Of a stretch of 31,096 nt of DNA, positions 17,939-24,876 are shown piece after piece (position 1 is the stretch's first letter; each line of letters opens with the position of its first letter). Origin of the DNA: a virus; the IMG/VR virus record IMGVR_UViG_3300008120_000858, positions 1 through 31,096 of that record. One strand, given 5' to 3'. The notes beneath the pieces were generated by a model. That model was not told the origin of the DNA, did not search any database, and saw only the letters and a program-made list of their open reading frames with translations. The position numbers and the translations under genes were made by a program.

Positions 17939-18574
17939 ATGAAAGATGCTGTTGGAACAATTGTTGAAGGATCTCCAATGTATGATTGTGCTACGTTAGA
18001 TACAACATTTAAAGTTGTTCCATTAAATAATTTAGCATCAGCTAATATTTACTATCCACCAATTCTTGTTTCTGGTTCACAAAACAAAGGAACAAGCTTT
18101 ACAGCTACAGGAAGTAGAGGAACATTGATAGGAGTAACATCATTGGTTGATTCGGGAACAACGTTTATTGGTTGGTCTTATGATTCTAGCAGTAGATCAG
18201 GCATATTCTCATCATCTACTACACTTCAAGTTCCATTAACAACTACAGGTAGTACTATTTATGCTTTAGTTGATAGAAATGTAATTTCAGCTTCATTCTG
18301 TTATTATAACAGTGATCCAATAGGAACTGCAGAGTGTGAAGCTTGTGCTGTTACTAAAACTCTTTATTATAATGCTTTTTCAGTAACAGGTTCTAACTAC
18401 GCTGGTGTAACATGGTTTAAAGATGTTAACTTAACTACAACAGCAGATGCTGGTTATTATAAATTAGTAGAAAGTATTCCAAAAATTAGTAACCCAATTT
18501 ACCAAGTATCAGCAGGACCTGTACAAACTAGAACATTAACTGGTTTCTGTTTAGATTCAACTCTAACATGTTAA
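17939..18574 (+). CDS. Fibre-like C-terminal fragment, in frame with the preceding gene
   Basis: From the first ATG this would be a 211-aa beta-rich protein with internal Cys (SASFCYYNSDPIGTAECEAC). The frame is open back to 17792, directly after the preceding stop, and the extra 49 codons read like real protein (RFNFTGGVAPYSASISRD, with a GG..PYS pattern recalling SprB-type adhesin repeats). No ribosome site is visible before the ATG at 17939, and only a poor AATTTATTA resemblance to the gene-start motif is present. I think it is the distal part of the 16742 gene, or a gene whose own 5' end was lost, rather than an independent gene starting here. Confidence 0.5.
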   Translation: MKDAVGTIVEGSPMYDCATLDTTFKVVPLNNLASANIYYPPILVSGSQNKGTSFTATGSRGTLIGVTSLVDSGTTFIGWSYDSSSRSGIFSSSTTLQVPLTTTGSTIYALVDRNVISASFCYYNSDPIGTAECEACAVTKTLYYNAFSVTGSNYAGVTWFKDVNLTTTADAGYYKLVESIPKISNPIYQVSAGPVQTRTLTGFCLDSTLTC

Positions 18575-18576
18575 AA

Positions 18577-18584
18577 TATTTATA
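18577..18584 (+). promoter_or_regulatory. TATTTATA gene-start motif
   Basis: Exact octamer in the 18-nt gap, 8 nt before the ATG at 18593, followed by AGTAGTATATG. Confidence 0.45.
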
Positions 18585-18592
18585 AGTAGTAT

Positions 18593-21500
18593 ATGCCCTT
18601 AAATAACTCAACAAATATTAGCTTTTCAGCAGGTAATTTTACCAGCAGTACTCCTATTGGAGGGCAAGAAGCTCTTACTGGATTTGGTGTAAATACTTCT
18701 TCCAATTATAGATGGGCTAATAAAACAGCACAGTTAAATTTAGGTAATACTGATTATGGTTATGTAATGTTTGATATTAGTTATACTGTAACAGGAACAG
18801 CAGATATTGTTGGTATTTCTTTTGCAGGTCCTGACATGCCTGTAAGTTATTCTACAACATTAAGTGGATTATTTAAACCATTAGTGGATGGTACTTATCT
18901 TAAACTTACAGCAGGTGTTACTACAAGAATATATGCTATAGTTAACGCAACTAAAAAATCAAACTTATTACCAATTACTTTAACTGTAGGTAGAAGAGGA
19001 TCTCTTCCATCAAATGTAACAGTTAATATTCAATATAATTGTACTGATGTAGGTCCTTTATATTCTTATTTATGTGGATTACACGTATATTCTCCATATG
19101 ATGCTGCTAATACACCTACATTACAAACTTATTTATATTCTTATACTCCTATAGGTTCATGGGCTAATAATACAGAATTATATGCAAGTCCAAACTTTAC
19201 CCAACCAGCATATCCTTATTATTATAGTTATGGTAGCAATGTTTATAAGGTAGGAGATGAATTAGAAAGATCTTTTGGAGAAAAAAGATATATATATGTA
19301 GAAAAGAAATGGGCTCTTGGAAACACCAGAACATACAATAGAGTAGAAGGTCCTCAATCTTGGAAAGGCAGAGATAGAAATGGTTTTACAACGCAAAACT
19401 TTGTATATCCTACTATGAATAATATAGGAAGGTTAAGACAAATACTACCTGCAGCTTCATTATCTCAACCTTCTTCTTATAGATATTATTTAGGAGCAGA
19501 TTCTAATGCACAGTCTGCTGCTGATTTTTTTACCCAATTTGATTTTAATAATAGACAAGTACATACTGTTACTGGTTACGTACATGCTCTTCAAAGATTA
19601 TCAAGGGGATTTGCAAGTGGATATTATAAAGATTTAAAATTTCAAGATTGGGATAAATTTGCAGTTACTGTAGCATTGCTTGGTCTAGCAGTTTATGATT
19701 TTTTATATGTAGGATTTGATGCAACGGGGTGGGGAAAAATAGCCACATCTTTAGCTAGATTTGATGTTTGGATTAATTCAACTGCTACTAAAAGTGCCGG
19801 AAGTAATTTATTTGGAAATATATTCGGTCCTTTTTCAGTTCCTCTAATCAAAATATTTATAATTGTAGCTGCAGCTTATGCTATATATTTATTAACTCGA
19901 AGTACTAGAGAAACTATTGAAGAACCTTTAATAACACTTAAATATAGATATGCAAATACTCCTTATTTAAATAATGGAACTAGATTATATACCAATACAG
20001 GATTAACAACATATATATCAGAATATTATTGTGATGGTATATATTTTTATAATCAGTTAACAGGAAGCACAATATCTAATAAAGAAATATCTTATTCATT
20101 AAATGCCTTATTAGATTTAGATCCTTTACAAAAAGGATTAGCATATTCAATTGCTGCAGACCAACCAGATTCTGGATCTGTAATTTTTGATTTTAGTAAA
20201 TTATTAGCTTTACCTTATTGTTCTGGTAAGCCTGATACTGTAAGTAGTACAAATACCAATGTATCTCAAAGTGTTTCTTTTCCTCCTTTAAATTTAGGTG
20301 GTGATTTATTAACATATCCTGCATCTGTAACAATATCCCTACCAGAAGGATCAATCGTTACTACTGGTTCTCAAGCAGATGCAAATGCAGAAGCTTTACA
20401 ATATTTAAATCAATTAACAGGATCTTATGTTTCTGGGAGTTATGGTACTCCTAAAACAGGAAGTGCTGCATTTGGTGCTTACTTTACTCATGAAATTAAA
20501 GTAGAAAGTACTCCTAATACAGGAAGTGTTTTCTTTGATAATACTAACGGAGCGGGCTTAACAGTAGGTAAATCTTTATATTATGATATAGGAGGATTCC
20601 AAAAAGTATTTAATGGTTACTATGCTGCAGACTCAGGAAGTGTATCTCCTTATAGTAATTATAGAACATTCTTTAAAACAGTTAATGGTGCTGTAACAGA
20701 TATATTAGCAATGGGATCATCAGGGGCTACAACAGTAACTTCTGTTATTAATAGTGCTACTTATCCTGTACAAACATCAAATCAAAATTATACTAGTGAT
20801 TGGTATTGGTATCAACCATCTTATAATGAATTAAGTGCTGATATTCCTTATGTAACAAATCTTTATGTAAATCCAAATTCATTATATACTACATCTTCTT
20901 TAAAATCAGGATTTTTATTACCAAATACTTCTTCATTTTATACTTATGATAGTATTTCAAGTACTTCAAGTTATACTGAAGCTACACCTGGTTTCTATTA
21001 TGCTTTTACTTCGTATGAAAATGGATATATGTTTGCTTATAGTACAGCAACTACAATATCAATTAATCTAACTGAAGTTTGCTTTACAGATTATGCTGTA
21101 GGTGAACCTTATGGTGTTAACATAAGTGGTGCTACAGGATCTGCTTCATCTTCATTCTACTACCCAGTAAACTTAACATTAAGTGCATATAATGGAGGAA
21201 GTCTATTAACTTCATTCCCAGCAACTGCCTCTTCTGAAGGTGTAACTTATGTCAGCTTTCCAGCTCCAATAACAAAAGATTCAAATGTTACTAATGTAAC
21301 AATGACTATTGACTCTGCTAATCCTAATAACAAAGTATTATACATAACAGGATCATTTGTAAACTGTAACCCAACAACACCTGCTCCAACACCTAATCCT
21401 ACTACAGCTGCTCCAACACCAAACCCAACAGCTCCATTTAGTGCTATTGTTTCATACTCAAATCTAACAGCTCAAGACGCTTGTGATAATCCACAAGGTA

Positions 21501-22981
21501 GCTTTAGCATGACAGGTAATAACGGTACTTTCTGTTTATCATCTGCTTATACAGCAACTAACTGGACTACTCTACCACAAACAACTTACTGGCTTTCATA
21601 TGATGGTCAAGTTAGACAAGTATACCATCCAGCTAATTCTAACACAGTAACAACTATTAATGCATGTGCTGATTGTCCTACTCCAAACCCAACTCCTAAC
21701 CCCACAACAGCAGCTCCAACAACAGCTGCTCCAACACCTAATCCAACAACAGCTGCTCCAACACCAAATCCAACAACTCCAGCACCAACAACAGCAGCTC
21801 CAACACCATTAGTTACTGAATTAAATGGATTTGTAAGTATAATTGGCGGTGCTGAGGCTTGTAGTGGTGGTGAATACGGAGAAGTAAGATTTGATGTTAG
21901 TGGAACTACATTATGTGATGCTACTTCTATAGTATATCTTCCATCATCTGTTTGGTCAGACTTTATTTTCAACCAAGAATTCTATGTAAGTGATAGAGTA
22001 AGTAGTGTGTTTAAATCTAGGAAATTTAGAAGAAATGGTAATAACAATACAGCATCTCCACTTTTAGCTTGTGAAGATTGTCCTACTCCAAATCCAACAC
22101 CAAACCCAACAACTGCTGCACCAACTCCTAATCCAACAACTGCTGCTCCAACAAACCCTCCTACTCCACCACCAACCAATCCTCCAACTCCACCTCCAAC
22201 AGCTCCATTTAGTGCTATAGTTTCTTACTCAAATCTAACAGCTTTAGATGCTTGTAGTAACCCTCAAGGTAGCTTCAGTATGACTGGTAATAATGGTACC
22301 TTCTGTTTATCATCTGCTTATACTGCTACAAACTGGACTTCATTACCTCAAACAACTTATTGGTTAGCTTATAACGGCCAAGTTAGACAAGTATACCACC
22401 CAGCTAACTCAAATACAGTAACAACTATTAATGCATGTGCTGATTGTCCTACTCCAAATCCAACACCAAACCCAACAACTGCTGCCCCAACTAATCCTCC
22501 AACCCCTCCACCAACAAATCCCCCAACTCCACCACCAACCAATCCTCCAACTCCTCCTCCAACACCACCACCAACACCACCACCAACAACACCTCCAACT
22601 CCACCACCAACTAATCCACCAACACCACCACCAACACCAAATCCAACAACAATACCTTATTTCTATTATAATGTAACTCCATGTTTTAGTGGCGGTGGTT
22701 TAATTGCTAGAAGTACAGATGATGGATTAAATGGAGTTTATACTGCAAACGGAACTTGTTATATAATAGATGGAATTGCAATTCCACAAGCATATGACTT
22801 TACTATAGATCCAGCAAACTATGTAGGAGGTTCATGCTTTGTTTCAGCATGTGGATATACACCACCAACACCATCACCAGCACCAGCAGAACTTTATATC
22901 TGTGATCCATTTATAGGATGTTATCAAGATCCATTGGGTGATTCATATAATATAGTATGCTTAAATTGTGATCAAGTTTAA
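18593..22981 (+). CDS. Giant modular fibre/adhesin protein with triplicated Cys modules
   Basis: The largest product here, 1462 residues. The N-terminal about 340 residues are beta-rich. Two hydrophobic segments follow at about 357-376 (FAVTVALLGLAVYDFLYVGF) and 413-436 (VPLIKIFIIVAAAYAIYLLT), unusual in a fibre. Another beta-rich region extends to about 925. The distal third consists of Cys-containing modules separated by PTTAA/PTPNP/PPTNP linkers: a module at about 947-1029, a divergent one at 1072-1164 and a near copy of the first at 1204-1286. A final module (YFYYNVTPCFSGGGLIARST) resembles the end of the 23226 protein. The protein ends in a Cys-rich tail. It is probably the main receptor-binding or adhesive appendage. 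Complete, with no frameshift. Confidence 0.65.
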   Translation: MPLNNSTNISFSAGNFTSSTPIGGQEALTGFGVNTSSNYRWANKTAQLNLGNTDYGYVMFDISYTVTGTADIVGISFAGPDMPVSYSTTLSGLFKPLVDGTYLKLTAGVTTRIYAIVNATKKSNLLPITLTVGRRGSLPSNVTVNIQYNCTDVGPLYSYLCGLHVYSPYDAANTPTLQTYLYSYTPIGSWANNTELYASPNFTQPAYPYYYSYGSNVYKVGDELERSFGEKRYIYVEKKWALGNTRTYNRVEGPQSWKGRDRNGFTTQNFVYPTMNNIGRLRQILPAASLSQPSSYRYYLGADSNAQSAADFFTQFDFNNRQVHTVTGYVHALQRLSRGFASGYYKDLKFQDWDKFAVTVALLGLAVYDFLYVGFDATGWGKIATSLARFDVWINSTATKSAGSNLFGNIFGPFSVPLIKIFIIVAAAYAIYLLTRSTRETIEEPLITLKYRYANTPYLNNGTRLYTNTGLTTYISEYYCDGIYFYNQLTGSTISNKEISYSLNALLDLDPLQKGLAYSIAADQPDSGSVIFDFSKLLALPYCSGKPDTVSSTNTNVSQSVSFPPLNLGGDLLTYPASVTISLPEGSIVTTGSQADANAEALQYLNQLTGSYVSGSYGTPKTGSAAFGAYFTHEIKVESTPNTGSVFFDNTNGAGLTVGKSLYYDIGGFQKVFNGYYAADSGSVSPYSNYRTFFKTVNGAVTDILAMGSSGATTVTSVINSATYPVQTSNQNYTSDWYWYQPSYNELSADIPYVTNLYVNPNSLYTTSSLKSGFLLPNTSSFYTYDSISSTSSYTEATPGFYYAFTSYENGYMFAYSTATTISINLTEVCFTDYAVGEPYGVNISGATGSASSSFYYPVNLTLSAYNGGSLLTSFPATASSEGVTYVSFPAPITKDSNVTNVTMTIDSANPNNKVLYITGSFVNCNPTTPAPTPNPTTAAPTPNPTAPFSAIVSYSNLTAQDACDNPQGSFSMTGNNGTFCLSSAYTATNWTTLPQTTYWLSYDGQVRQVYHPANSNTVTTINACADCPTPNPTPNPTTAAPTTAAPTPNPTTAAPTPNPTTPAPTTAAPTPLVTELNGFVSIIGGAEACSGGEYGEVRFDVSGTTLCDATSIVYLPSSVWSDFIFNQEFYVSDRVSSVFKSRKFRRNGNNNTASPLLACEDCPTPNPTPNPTTAAPTPNPTTAAPTNPPTPPPTNPPTPPPTAPFSAIVSYSNLTALDACSNPQGSFSMTGNNGTFCLSSAYTATNWTSLPQTTYWLAYNGQVRQVYHPANSNTVTTINACADCPTPNPTPNPTTAAPTNPPTPPPTNPPTPPPTNPPTPPPTPPPTPPPTTPPTPPPTNPPTPPPTPNPTTIPYFYYNVTPCFSGGGLIARSTDDGLNGVYTANGTCYIIDGIAIPQAYDFTIDPANYVGGSCFVSACGYTPPTPSPAPAELYICDPFIGCYQDPLGDSYNIVCLNCDQV
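21431..21678 (+). repeat. Intragenic module repeat, copy 1
   Basis: A 248-nt stretch that recurs 771 nt downstream (22202-22449) at the same length. The encoded domain (SAIVSYSNLTAQDACDNPQG to ACADCP) differs by only a few residues from its partner, while many third-codon positions differ, so the duplication is not recent. Confidence 0.85.
22202..22449 (+). repeat. Intragenic module repeat, copy 2
   Basis: Partner of 21431-21678. Between them lies a diverged third relative, about 21807-22084, recognised by its GGAEACSGG and final ACEDCPTPNP. Confidence 0.85.
22450..22657 (+). repeat. Pro-rich PPTNP/PTTAA linker repeat
   Basis: A C- and A-rich low-complexity stretch encoding PTPNPT, PTTAAP and then repeated NPPTPPPT units between the last two domains of the giant fibre-like protein. 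Frames other than the + coding frame give only low-complexity shadows. Confidence 0.8.
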
Positions 22982-22993
22982 AAATAAAACCTT

Positions 22994-23233
22994 ATGATAT
23001 ATTATAAATTAACAACAGATGTAGGTCCCGTTTATAGATCATTTGATAGTGAAAGCTATCTAGTAATAGAATTATTTAATGGGACTAATACACACAAAAG
23101 AATGGCTAAAACACAAACACTAAGTCTTTATAATGCTTTAATGACAAAAACAATTGACAGTGGGTTTGTGGAAACAACAGAAGAAGAATTTACATTGAAT
23201 AAAACTGAAATACTAAGTATTTTAAATGGCTAA
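22994..23233 (+). CDS. Small hypothetical protein in fibre cassette (79 aa)
   Basis: Unrecognised. The 79-residue protein begins MIYYKLTTDVGPVYRSFDSE and ends in an acidic helical part (FVETTEEEFTLNKTEILSIL). It has no Cys, linker repeat, signal peptide or membrane segment, unlike its neighbours. The 8-nt overlap with the next gene suggests coupled translation. A small assembly factor or chaperone for the flanking fibre proteins is plausible from context, similar to the small fibre-assembly genes found beside phage tail fibres. There is no direct evidence. Confidence 0.55.
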   Translation: MIYYKLTTDVGPVYRSFDSESYLVIELFNGTNTHKRMAKTQTLSLYNALMTKTIDSGFVETTEEEFTLNKTEILSILNG

Positions 23234-23888
23234 TTATTACATAACAGTAACCCCAGTTGATGCATTAAGTACTAGTACTTACAGTATTTACTTTGATGAA
23301 GTAAAACCTAGTAATTTAATGTTAAGTGGTGTACCTTTAAGTACATTAAGCGGAGGTCTTCTAGTTTATTTTACGGGAAGTGCTGCTAGTGCAACTTCTG
23401 TTTATGTAAAAAATGAAGATCCTGATTGTTGTTGTTCTGTACAATCTTTTGTATTCCCTACACCATCACCAACAACAGCTCCAACTCCTAACCCAACCAC
23501 AGCCTCTCCAACTACATCTGCACCTACAACTGCTTCTCCAACAACAGCAGCACCTACAACGATCGCTCCAACTACGGCTGCTCCAACAACAGCAGCACCA
23601 ACAACACCAACTCCAACAGCACCACCTCCAGTAGGTCCAACTTATTATTATTATAATGTTTCTAAATATCAGTGTAACTTCCCATCAGGACCTTGTACTT
23701 TAGTAGAAACTGGATTAGTTGCTAGATCAAATAATGTTTTAGTAACAACTGGATATTACTATAATCCATTCGGGGATGGATTTGCATACTTACCAACAAA
23801 CGAAATAACACCAGCACCAATAACATATGATCTTAACTTTGTTGATGCTCCTGGTGATATGGATTGTGTAGCTGCTTGCAGTATATAA
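23226..23888 (+). CDS. Fibre-like protein: N-domain, PTTAA linker, C-module
   Basis: This 220-aa protein has three clear parts. The N-terminal domain of about 77 residues (YYITVTPVDALSTSTYSIYF) ends in a DCCCS motif shared with the 23903 protein. A PTTAA/PTPNP linker spans about 78-136. The C-terminal module of about 84 residues (YYYYNVSKYQC, GLVARSNN, CVAACSI) is related to the end of the giant 18593 protein (YFYYNVTPCFSGGGLIARST). It therefore looks like a minimal version of the modular adhesins in this cassette, and modules seem to be exchanged across the linkers. Probably a virion surface protein. Confidence 0.65.
   Translation: MANYYITVTPVDALSTSTYSIYFDEVKPSNLMLSGVPLSTLSGGLLVYFTGSAASATSVYVKNEDPDCCCSVQSFVFPTPSPTTAPTPNPTTASPTTSAPTTASPTTAAPTTIAPTTAAPTTAAPTTPTPTAPPPVGPTYYYYNVSKYQCNFPSGPCTLVETGLVARSNNVLVTTGYYYNPFGDGFAYLPTNEITPAPITYDLNFVDAPGDMDCVAACSI
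23457..23633 (+). repeat. PTTAA/PTPNP-coding tandem repeat (last block)
   Basis: Degenerate 15-nt units encode PTTAA, PTTAS and PTPNP between two Cys-containing domains of the 23226 gene. Confidence 0.8.
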
Positions 23889-23890
23889 AA

Positions 23891-23898
23891 TATTTATA
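23891..23898 (+). promoter_or_regulatory. TATTTATA gene-start motif
   Basis: Exact octamer in the 14-nt gap, 4 nt before the ATG at 23903, followed by GTATATG as at 13677. Confidence 0.45.
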
Positions 23899-23902
23899 GT
23901 AT

Positions 23903-24127
23903 ATGGCTAAGAAACAAATATTAATTCAAATAACTTCAGGTACAGCAACAGGCCCTTATAATGTTTATAAAACATCTGTATCTGATGATAACTTGCTTGA
24001 AGCAAATGTTTCATTAGCTAATATGCAATCTGGTAGAACATATCGTGTTGATAGTAGTATTAGCAGGATATTAATTACTAATGAAAATAATGATTGTTGT
24101 TGCTCAACTAAAACACTTTCTGTATAA
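23903..24127 (+). CDS. Stand-alone small DCCCS-domain protein (74 aa)
   Basis: This 74-residue protein is essentially the N-terminal domain of the modular fibre proteins without linker or C-module. It has strands ILIQITSGTATGPYNVYKTS and RILITNENNDCCCSTKTLSV. The three consecutive Cys are also present in the 23226 protein at the same place. The domain probably attaches the fibre proteins to a common tail site, or forms a small tip protein. It overlaps the next gene by one base (TAATG). The function is inferred from paralogy only. Confidence 0.6.
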   Translation: MAKKQILIQITSGTATGPYNVYKTSVSDDNLLEANVSLANMQSGRTYRVDSSISRILITNENNDCCCSTKTLSV

Positions 24128-24429
24128 TGGCATATTTAGGTAACTTTACTTTATCATTTAAGAATGAACATGTAATCGAGGAAAACGAGATTAGATGTTT
24201 AATTAATGAAAGTGATTTTAATTTATCTTACAACCCAACTATTGTAACGGGTAGCTACACTGGTGGAGATGTAAAAGATTTTGCAACCGCCTCTTATTTT
24301 ACCCCTTACGCTACTCAAATAGGTTTATATAATGATAATAATGAATTGTTAGCCATAGCTAAATTTGGTAAACCAATTCTTATTTCCCCAGACACTGACA
24401 TGACATTTGTTGTAAAATATGACGTCTAA
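24127..24429 (+). CDS. Small paralogue of the YNDNNELLA tail module (100 aa)
   Basis: Most of this 100-aa protein matches the C-terminal part of the 14377-15375 product: ESDFNLSYNPTI against NSDFNYTTNPSI, and IGLYNDNNELLAIAKFGKPI against VGMYNDNNELLAVAKLSQPL, each ending in a short K-x-D strand (VKYDV against IKLDY). The gene thus closes the fibre cassette with a short copy of the protein that opens it. Likely a small tail structural or connector protein. Its 3' end overlaps the GIY-YIG gene by 11 nt. Confidence 0.65.
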   Translation: MAYLGNFTLSFKNEHVIEENEIRCLINESDFNLSYNPTIVTGSYTGGDVKDFATASYFTPYATQIGLYNDNNELLAIAKFGKPILISPDTDMTFVVKYDV

Positions 24430-24850
24430 ATGGAGAAGTTGGGATGAAATTAATCCCGAAAAATATTTTGGTTTTGTTTATAAAATTACTAATGCAGTAA
24501 CTGGAAAGTTCTATATTGGTAAAAAGGTTTATTGGAATAATAAGAAACATAAACTCACTAAAAAACAATTAGCTGAACAAACAGGACCAGGTCGTAAACC
24601 GACTCATGAAGTAGTCCGTACTGAAAGCGATTGGAAAACATATTGGGGCTCTAACAAACAATTACTTGCTGACATTAAAGAATTAGGCGAGGATAAATTT
24701 GAATGTTGGATATTTAAACAATGTAAAACAAAAAAAGAGTTAACATATTACGAAATGCATTACCAATGTAAAGAAGAAGTTCTAATTGGTAGAAACAGAT
24801 CATATAACGACAATATACTAGGTAAATTCTTTACCAAAGATTTGTTGTAG
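24419..24850 (+). CDS. GIY-YIG family nuclease, possible homing endonuclease
   Basis: The N-terminal GIY-YIG core of this 143-aa protein is clear: GFVYKITN at 18-25 (FVY in the GIY position) and KFYIGKK at 30-36. A Lys-rich segment and ESDWKTYWGSNKQLLADI follow, and then a conserved-looking Glu/Tyr segment (ELTYYEMHYQCKEEVLIG). Such enzymes in T4-like phages are usually site-specific homing nucleases or repair-type nucleases. It stands at the junction between fibre and DNA-metabolism genes. It overlaps the preceding gene by 11 nt rather than sitting in an intron, so it is well integrated. The target is unknown. Confidence 0.75.
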   Translation: MTSKWRSWDEINPEKYFGFVYKITNAVTGKFYIGKKVYWNNKKHKLTKKQLAEQTGPGRKPTHEVVRTESDWKTYWGSNKQLLADIKELGEDKFECWIFKQCKTKKELTYYEMHYQCKEEVLIGRNRSYNDNILGKFFTKDLL

Positions 24851-24872
24851 TCAAAGTTATTTCGTATATTGA
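24842..24872 (+). promoter_or_regulatory. Bacteroidota-type promoter (TTG-N20-TATATTGA)
   Basis: TTG at 24842-24844 and TATATTGA at 24865-24872, 20 nt apart, repeat the architecture found before the sigma-factor gene. The predicted start would be close to the primase ATG at 24877, implying a leaderless or nearly leaderless mRNA. The upstream box lies in the last codons of the GIY-YIG gene. Confidence 0.5.
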
Positions 24873-24876
24873 GGTT

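Noticed and set aside
17792-18574. Alternative genetic code with TAA read as sense
   Set aside because: TAA is used as the ordinary terminator by many other genes here, so general reassignment is unlikely. Local readthrough or mutation fits better.
21607-22179. Minus-strand open frames over the giant fibre gene
   Set aside because: They mirror the linker repeats and contradict the uniform + strand organisation.
22431-23634. Plus-strand Gln/His/Leu-rich frames within the linkers
   Set aside because: Frame-shifted readings of the CCAACA-type repeats, contained in clear genes.
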